9,755 bases of DNA from Candidatus Fraserbacteria bacterium RBG_16_55_9. Its GTDB lineage: Bacteria > Bipolaricaulota > Bipolaricaulia > RBG-16-55-9. Position 1 is the first letter of the stretch. Each line of letters opens with the position of its first letter. The DNA lies in NCBI GenBank assembly GCA_001778455.1, contig MFGX01000016.1, forward strand, positions 3,656 to 13,410, read 5' to 3'. Shown here in pieces: positions 5,868 through 9,755 of this stretch. The position numbers and the translations under genes are program-made. The notes beneath the pieces were generated by a model. It saw only the letters and a list, made by a program, of their open reading frames with translations. It ran no database searches and was not told the DNA's origin.

Positions 5868-6320
5868 ATGGCCAGGAAACATGAGGGCCCTTACGTAGCA
5901 GCCGCCATATTTTGCGACAAGCTTCTAAAAGAAGAAGATGGTGTATTAAGCGCAGTTCGCATAGTAGACCGAGTGATCCGTACCGTCAAAGGCCCTAGAG
6001 CTCCAGAGGAAATGACAGCATTTCCATTTAAATTAGGGGCTCTTATTTCCCTGAAATCGGGCACAATAAAAGGCAAGCGCACCATTACATGGGGAATGAC
6101 TGATCCAAATGGGAAGATCATAGGCAGACAATCCTTTGATGTCGTGTTTCAGGGCGAGCAACACGGTGTGCAGCTACAAATCACCCTGAATACAACATTT
6201 ACGATTGAGGGTGTCTATTGGTTTGAGGTCACAATGGGCAATAAGATGCTTACGAGAATGCCACTTCAAGTTGTGTACGAACGGATTACGTCAAAGCGAG
6301 TTCCAAATCAAGCACCTTAA
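5868..6320 (+). CDS. DUF6941-type protein of unknown function
   Basis: A 150-residue protein with no signal peptide or membrane segment. The opening GPYVAAAIFCDKLLKEEDGVLSAVRIVDR resembles, from memory, the N-terminus of DUF6941 proteins, which begin 'P-hydrophobic-A-x-FC-E/D-K-L-EE-DGVLS-RI-DR'. The middle alternates short strands (LGALISLKSG, KRTITWGMTDPNG, FDVVFQGE) and the end EGVYWFEVTMGNKMLTRMPLQVVYERI also fits that family, suggesting a compact beta-rich fold. No catalytic motif is evident and the family function is unknown. The start is sure: AGGAGG at 5856-5861, a six-base spacer, then ATG. A promoter in the transposase remnant lies just upstream. The last 35 bases overlap, tail to tail, the end of the minus-strand gene. 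A hand-counted 60-base block inside it is about 45% GC against about 60% in dprA and the epimerase, consistent with acquisition. Confidence 0.75.
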   Translation: MARKHEGPYVAAAIFCDKLLKEEDGVLSAVRIVDRVIRTVKGPRAPEEMTAFPFKLGALISLKSGTIKGKRTITWGMTDPNGKIIGRQSFDVVFQGEQHGVQLQITLNTTFTIEGVYWFEVTMGNKMLTRMPLQVVYERITSKRVPNQAP

Positions 6321-6615
6321 TCTCAGAATTCGATTTCGATGATGTTGCATGAGGTTCCTCAGCTACGACAAAAGTATAGTTCTCCAACGATGATCGAAGT
6401 CTGCGCCTTAACTCACTCTCTTGCAAATAACCGCTCGAATGCTCTACCAGATAATGCTCAACTTTACATGCGAGAGGCTCTCGATGGTAATAATGATTTT
6501 GCAGCATGTCCCATACTAAAGGTGCAAACCAATGCTCAAATTGCTCAACGGAAATTCTTCCAACAAGCAACAGATTTAGTTTTGCGCGTATTCTACTATC
6601 CAGAGATGATTTCAT
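6286..6615 (-). CDS. Small protein of unknown function, divergent to next gene
   Basis: A 109-residue predicted soluble protein. It starts MKSSLDSRIRAKLNLLLVGR and continues ISVEQFEHWFAPLVWDM, then a helical EHYLVEHSSGYLQESELRRRL. The combination 'L-x-G-R-I-S-x-x-x-F-x-x-W-F...W' followed by an E-Y-SSG-EL-R helix recurs, as I recall, in small uncharacterised bacterial proteins; no function is known to me. The amphipathic pattern and strict motif make a real gene likely despite the missing strong Shine-Dalgarno. ATG 6615 is preferred; the frame is open to a TTG at 6675. Its start codon is separated by one base from that of the plus-strand gene, and its 3' end overlaps the DUF6941-type gene by 35 bases. 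One sampled 60-base block is about 38% GC. A toxin-antitoxin-like or regulator role would be a guess. Confidence 0.6.
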   Translation of the reverse strand: MKSSLDSRIRAKLNLLLVGRISVEQFEHWFAPLVWDMLQNHYYHREPLACKVEHYLVEHSSGYLQESELRRRLRSSLENYTFVVAEEPHATSSKSNSEIKVLDLELALT

Positions 6616-6616
6616 A

Positions 6617-6931
6617 ATGCCAAGAAGACCCCCGATGGTAAAGATCCCTCTCGATAATTTGCGAGACTTGTTCAACCAGTGTGACTATTACGAGATGGTT
6701 CTTCAAAGACAACTTAGGCACGAGACTATTACATCGAATCACGCTGATCCACCGCCCTACGGCGATCCTTGGTGTACCCACAGCCAAACAGTAGCATATT
6801 TCGATCATCAGGGCAATTTCGTTGCTGAAGTTCATCAGTTCTTACGCCCTGACGGGAAATTGGGAGCTTCTGGATTGCCAGATCCCAAAAGACTTTTCTA
6901 TAACGGGGAAATCTTTTGGGCATCCCATTAG
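6617..6931 (+). CDS. Small conserved protein with HQFLRPDG...DPKR motif, unknown function
   Basis: A 104-residue protein, soluble by composition. The N-terminal half is helical and charged (LDNLRDLFNQCDYYEMVLQ), then a strand TVAYFDHQGNFVAEVHQFL leads into RPDGKLGASGLPDPKRLFY and a short end NGEIFW. The 'V-A-x-x-H-Q-x-L-R-P-D-G-x-L-G-x-S-G-x-P-D-P-K-R' string is one I recall from small unannotated bacterial proteins, which supports a real gene; I know no function. ATG 6617 is used because it makes the divergent pair CATAATG; ATG 6635 is an alternative, and neither has a strong ribosome site. The frame runs open upstream to 6506 only because of overlap with the minus gene. dprA follows 132 bases downstream with its own promoter. 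Confidence 0.6.
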   Translation: MPRRPPMVKIPLDNLRDLFNQCDYYEMVLQRQLRHETITSNHADPPPYGDPWCTHSQTVAYFDHQGNFVAEVHQFLRPDGKLGASGLPDPKRLFYNGEIFWASH

Positions 6932-6997
6932 CGCCGAATAGATTTGTTCCCCATTCTATCTGCCCAGAGCCCATATCTACATTTGAGGCAGAACCCT

Positions 6998-7027
6998 TTG
7001 ACAAACTAACCGTTTCACTCCTAAAAT
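6998..7027 (+). promoter_or_regulatory. Strong sigma-70-type promoter before dprA
   Basis: TTGACA (6998-7003, perfect -35), an 18-base spacer, then TAAAAT (7022-7027, five of six). Transcription would begin near 7034, giving a leader of about 30 bases to the dprA ATG. It is the best match to consensus in the window and lies at the boundary between the AT-rich segment and the housekeeping genes. Confidence 0.65.
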
Positions 7028-7063
7028 AGTGTATTTCGAATTCAGTGCGGGTGGAAGTGAACA

Positions 7064-8173
7064 ATGGCAGTCGACCAACTTCAAGACAAGCGCTATTGGA
7101 TCGCGCTCAACCTCATCCCGAACCTCACACCGAAGAAATTCCACTTGCTCCTAGAGTGTTTCTCATCACCTCAAGAAATCTGGCAGGCTCCGCTAGCCCA
7201 ACTGAAAGAGATTGCCGCGTTTGCGAGATCGGCGGAGACGTTTGTGCGCCATCGCGAGCGTACGGATATAGACGCAGAGCTACGCGAGATCGAAGCTCGC
7301 CGCTTGAAGGTCATCACTCTCGCAGATGCGGACTATCCCAAAGCTCTACGGGCCATCGATGCCGCGCCACCGGTGCTCTACCTCAAGGGCGACTACATCG
7401 AGAAAGACGAGTTGGCCATCGCCATTGTGGGCACGCGTCGGCCCTCACCCTACGGCACGATGATCTCTGAGAAACTTGGTAAAGAGCTGGGGGCGCTGGG
7501 TTTTACCATTGTGAGTGGCCTAGCGCTTGGAATTGACACAGCCGCGCATCGAGGGGCACTCGCGGCTGGTGCACGCACGATCGCTGTCCTCGGCGGCGGA
7601 TTCTTCAGCATCTACCCTCAGGAGAATAGGAACCTCGTCGAAGAGATCGCGCGCTGCGGCTCTGTTATGAGTGAGTATTCGCTGAAGACTCCGCCCGATC
7701 GCTGGACATTCCCACGAAGGAATCGCATCATCAGCGGCTTGACTCGCGGGACGATCGTCGTGGAAGCTCCCAAGCAAAGCGGAGCACTCATCACGGCGAA
7801 ATTCGCGCTCGATCAAGGTCGAGAGGTCTTCGCTGTTCCAGGGCCAATCACCGAGGAAGCCAGCAAGGGCACACATCATCTCATCCAGCAAGGAGCAAAG
7901 CTGGTGATGGACATCGACGATATCCTTGTTGAATTTGCAGATCTTCGAGAGACGCTCGCCTCCCGAGGACCACGCCCACAAAAGCCTCGTCCCGAACTTT
8001 CGCCACTCGAAGATCAAGTCTTCCAGGTGTTAGAGTACGAGCCCCTTCACTTTAATGACGTAGTGGAGCGTGCGTGTCTCTCTCCCACAGAGGCCTCGTA
8101 TGCACTCCTTAAGCTCACGATGAAAGATCTCGTGAAAGAACTGGAGGGCAAACGCTACGCCAAGTTGCCCTGA
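7064..8173 (+). CDS. dprA: DNA-processing protein DprA
   Basis: A 369-residue DprA (Smf), the cytosolic protein that binds incoming single-stranded DNA during natural transformation and loads RecA. N-terminal residues about 10-65 form the helical SAM/HhH-like region. The extended Rossmann core follows: AIVGTRRPSPYG at 120-131, VSGLALGIDTAAHRGAL at 150-166, IAVLGGG at 173-179, FPRRNRIISGL at 216-226, VVEAPKQSGALITAKFALDQ to VFAVPG at 255-260, and GTHHLIQQGA at 269-278. Residues 312-369 fit the C-terminal winged-helix domain (DprA_WH type). Length and domain order are normal and no frameshift is seen. The start ATG has GGAAG at 7053-7057, six bases upstream. A strong promoter precedes it and ndk follows after 57 bases in the same direction. 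DprA is widespread also in non-competent bacteria, so it is not proof of competence here. Confidence 0.96.
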   Translation: MAVDQLQDKRYWIALNLIPNLTPKKFHLLLECFSSPQEIWQAPLAQLKEIAAFARSAETFVRHRERTDIDAELREIEARRLKVITLADADYPKALRAIDAAPPVLYLKGDYIEKDELAIAIVGTRRPSPYGTMISEKLGKELGALGFTIVSGLALGIDTAAHRGALAAGARTIAVLGGGFFSIYPQENRNLVEEIARCGSVMSEYSLKTPPDRWTFPRRNRIISGLTRGTIVVEAPKQSGALITAKFALDQGREVFAVPGPITEEASKGTHHLIQQGAKLVMDIDDILVEFADLRETLASRGPRPQKPRPELSPLEDQVFQVLEYEPLHFNDVVERACLSPTEASYALLKLTMKDLVKELEGKRYAKLP

Positions 8174-8230
8174 AGCCTTCCATCGTGTAAAGATGCGGGA
8201 CATGAAAATTTTCGAGTGCGAGGTGTCATC

Positions 8231-8656
8231 ATGGAACAGCAAAGGACGTTTGTTCTCCTAAAGCCGGATGCCGTGGAAAGACGCCTAGTGGGGGAACTGG
8301 TTCAACGGCTAGAGCAGAAGGATCTCGATCTCGTTGCCCTAAAACTCATGCGTGTGGACAAAGCCCTGGCAGAGCGCCACTACGCGGAGCACCGTGAGAA
8401 GCCGTTCTTCAAAGAGCTGATTGGGTTCATCACGCGAGGACCCGTGGTAGCCATGGTGGTCGAGGGACCACAGGCCATCACGGTGGTGCGGCAGATGATG
8501 GGGGCAACCAACCCCTTCCAGGCCACAGCGGGAACCATCCGGGGTGATTTGGGGCTGGACCTCACGGCCAATCTCATCCACGGCTCCGACTCCCCTGAGT
8601 CCGCGAAGAAGGAAATCGAGCGATTCTTCCAGGCAGAAGAGCTTATAGCAGCCTAA
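8231..8656 (+). CDS. ndk: Nucleoside diphosphate kinase
   Basis: A 141-residue nucleoside diphosphate kinase, which moves the gamma phosphate from ATP to other (d)NDPs through a phospho-histidine. The catalytic His117 is in NLIHGSDS, and the nucleotide-site residues fall at the standard family numbers: Lys11 (KPDA), Tyr51, Arg87, Thr93 (GATNP), Arg104 (GTIRGD) and Asn114. The length equals the usual short bacterial form, and the enzyme should be active. ATG 8231 is chosen over GTG 8216 because AGGTG lies at 8221-8225 with a five-base spacer and the family N-terminus starts there. It probably shares the dprA transcript (57-base gap, no terminator seen). Its TAA overlaps the stop of a minus-strand frame coming from the right. 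Confidence 0.97.
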   Translation: MEQQRTFVLLKPDAVERRLVGELVQRLEQKDLDLVALKLMRVDKALAERHYAEHREKPFFKELIGFITRGPVVAMVVEGPQAITVVRQMMGATNPFQATAGTIRGDLGLDLTANLIHGSDSPESAKKEIERFFQAEELIAA

Positions 8657-8940
8657 AGTGAGCTCATGGTTTCAGGAATCCCGGCGGCCACGGAAACTCG
8701 TTCAGAGATGGCACAGAGGTCAGCTTCGCTATTGAATGCAAAGAATACCCCTGAGCCGAGTTGAATAGTAGCGCCTTCTGGAGCAGCTTCGATTGCCTGT
8801 CCGAGTAAGTGTAGGCAACCAAAGTCCTGAGTGCAATTGACCTGAATGACTGTTCCGCTTTCTTGGCTTGCTCCGAGTGATGCCAGCACAGCTAGACATC
8901 CAAGGACGAACAGTAATCTGTATGGTTTGATACCACCCAT
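8653..8940 (-). CDS. Short secreted protein, N-terminal stub of a beta-helix protein (probably truncated)
   Basis: A 95-residue frame. Residues 1-27 are a clear signal peptide (IKPYR, then LLFVLGCLAVLASLGAS, cleavage likely near ASQ). Residues 30-67 (TVIQVNCTQDFGCLHLLGQ, AIEAAPEGATIQLGSGVFF) match the usual first turns of secreted right-handed beta-helix proteins: 'I-x-V...AI-x-x-AP-x-GATI-x-L-x-x-G-x-F/Y'. After GVFF the family would continue with ENL-type strands, but here an unrelated 28-residue tail follows and no N-G-x-G-V turns appear. It is therefore probably the 5' remnant of a second beta-helix gene, cut by deletion or frameshift; a short secreted protein is the alternative. It starts eight bases after the stop of the upstream beta-helix gene and ends inside the ndk stop codon. 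No Shine-Dalgarno is evident. Confidence 0.55.
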   Translation of the reverse strand: MGGIKPYRLLFVLGCLAVLASLGASQESGTVIQVNCTQDFGCLHLLGQAIEAAPEGATIQLGSGVFFAFNSEADLCAISERVSVAAGIPETMSSL

Positions 8941-8948
8941 GGGTGCAG

Positions 8949-9755
8949 CTAGGGCAAGCAGACCTCCCCTTCGTGGTAGCCAGCAGTGTTATTACCCTCA
9001 ATCACGTTATTGCCGTCCAGGAGGAGTTGCCCCAGGAAACTTTCATCGGTGTAGTCAGAATGGCACTTATTTAACCTCACGGCGACCCCCCAACCGGAAT
9101 TCCACCGGATTGTGGAATCGGCAATCGTGAGATGCGTTCCTTCACCCGAATTCACGAAGACACCGTCGCAGAACAGTCCAGAGGTGAGACTCCCCTGGGG
9201 TGGGCTCCAGCAATCGCTTGGTCTGGCCCCGTTGCCTTCTACAGTCAGTCCTCGAAGCTCAACGGAAACTTGACTGGCACCATAAACCGGTCCAATCAAC
9301 ATGCCAGTCAATCCGTTTGCCGCAACCCGGGAATTCGTGACGGAGAAATCCAGGATTGCAGGTTGGGTGTGCCTATCTGTATTGGCCGTGACGTTGACTC
9401 CGTAGCCGGAATTCAGGGAGACGTTCGACTCCTCGATCATTACACGGACTGCGCCAGGTGAAGCAGAACCTTCCGCACTGCTCGAACTGATTAGGACTCC
9501 AGCTCCGTTGTCATAGACTTGGGTACCCCTGATGCTTACTTCAAGAGGATCTGCTCCGCCCCGAGCAGGACCGATGCCAACCCCCCAACCTGCATTGCCA
9601 AAGATCTGTGAATCCTCAACAGAGACTCGACCTGAGCTGGATATGATTAACCCACTCGTTCCAATACCAGAGTAACCGTTGTCGCAGATCACGACGCTGG
9701 AGAATATTACAGACGCGGAATCCCTGATTGCGATGCCTTGGGAACCGTGATTGCA
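8949..9755 (-). CDS. Right-handed parallel beta-helix protein, 5' end outside window
   Basis: The last 268 residues of a larger protein; the frame is open to the right edge (the sequence enters as CNHGSQGIAIRDSASVIF), so the GTG at 9692 is not the true start. At least seven turns carry the beta-helix repeat 'x-N-x-G-x-G-V-x-I/V ... V-x-I-x-x-S-x-I': DNGYSGIG, GNAGWGVGI, DNGAGVLI, LNSGYGVNV, ANGLTGMLI, DGVFV, WNSGWGVAV. It ends GNNTAGYHEGEVCLP, a cap-like tail with a Cys. Such pectate-lyase-fold proteins are normally exported and act as surface proteins or carbohydrate lyases. No lyase active site can be assigned from this part, so the substrate is unknown. Spaced Cys residues (at least five) would suit an extracytoplasmic protein. 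The neighbouring stub supplies the kind of signal peptide and first turn expected for this family. Confidence 0.85.
   Translation of the reverse strand, partial: CNHGSQGIAIRDSASVIFSSVVICDNGYSGIGTSGLIISSSGRVSVEDSQIFGNAGWGVGIGPARGGADPLEVSIRGTQVYDNGAGVLISSSSAEGSASPGAVRVMIEESNVSLNSGYGVNVTANTDRHTQPAILDFSVTNSRVAANGLTGMLIGPVYGASQVSVELRGLTVEGNGARPSDCWSPPQGSLTSGLFCDGVFVNSGEGTHLTIADSTIRWNSGWGVAVRLNKCHSDYTDESFLGQLLLDGNNVIEGNNTAGYHEGEVCLP

Noticed and set aside
6339..6617. 92-codon plus-strand frame opposite the unknown minus gene
   Set aside because: The opposite strand gives a more protein-like sequence with helix-type patterns and a recurring motif; this frame has none, though without a search the choice is not absolute.
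7520..8017. 165-codon minus-strand frame opposite dprA
   Set aside because: It lies wholly within dprA, whose motifs are intact, and its translation has no recognisable features.
9132..9461. 109-codon plus-strand frame opposite the beta-helix gene
   Set aside because: Shadow of the beta-helix coding region, which is open to the window edge and shows regular repeat turns.

Overview
The window looks like chromosomal DNA of a bacterium. It carries a complete dprA and ndk, clear Shine-Dalgarno sites and -35/-10 promoters, and frequent GTG and TTG starts. The phylum cannot be read from the sequence. The SbcD/Mre11-related phosphoesterase type (common in archaea), the serine-palmitoyltransferase-like enzyme and the secreted beta-helix proteins would suit an uncultured, deep-branching lineage such as Bipolaricaulota, but that is only a guess. 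No rRNA, tRNA, CRISPR array or convincing intrinsic terminator was seen.

Layout from left to right. Bases 1-938 (minus): a small metallophosphoesterase followed one base later by a cut-off dihydroneopterin aldolase gene (folB). Bases 1011-3218 (plus): an NAD-dependent epimerase/reductase and an alpha-oxoamine synthase resembling bacterial serine palmitoyltransferase, probably one operon and possibly a sphingoid-base module. Bases 3236-4896 (minus): an exported M23 metallopeptidase followed by a YdfG-type short-chain dehydrogenase. Bases 4897-7063: an accessory-looking segment, AT-rich in its right half. It holds an orphan membrane-peptide reading frame, a ribbon-helix-helix protein fused to an MshEN-like (c-di-GMP-binding type) repeat domain, the C-terminal scrap of a transposase with a promoter in its last bases, a DUF6941-type gene, and two unknown genes whose start codons stand back to back. 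Bases 7064-8656 (plus): dprA and ndk, with a strong promoter before dprA. Bases 8653-9755 (minus): a secreted right-handed beta-helix protein running off the right edge, followed by the 5' stub of what looks like a second secreted beta-helix gene.

Most interesting points: (1) the RHH + MshEN fusion, a plausible one-component cyclic-di-GMP-responsive transcription factor; (2) the epimerase + SPT-like pair; (3) the decayed-IS segment with its outward promoter, an operator-like palindrome at the predicted start site, and the divergent gene pair; (4) the truncated tandem beta-helix gene.
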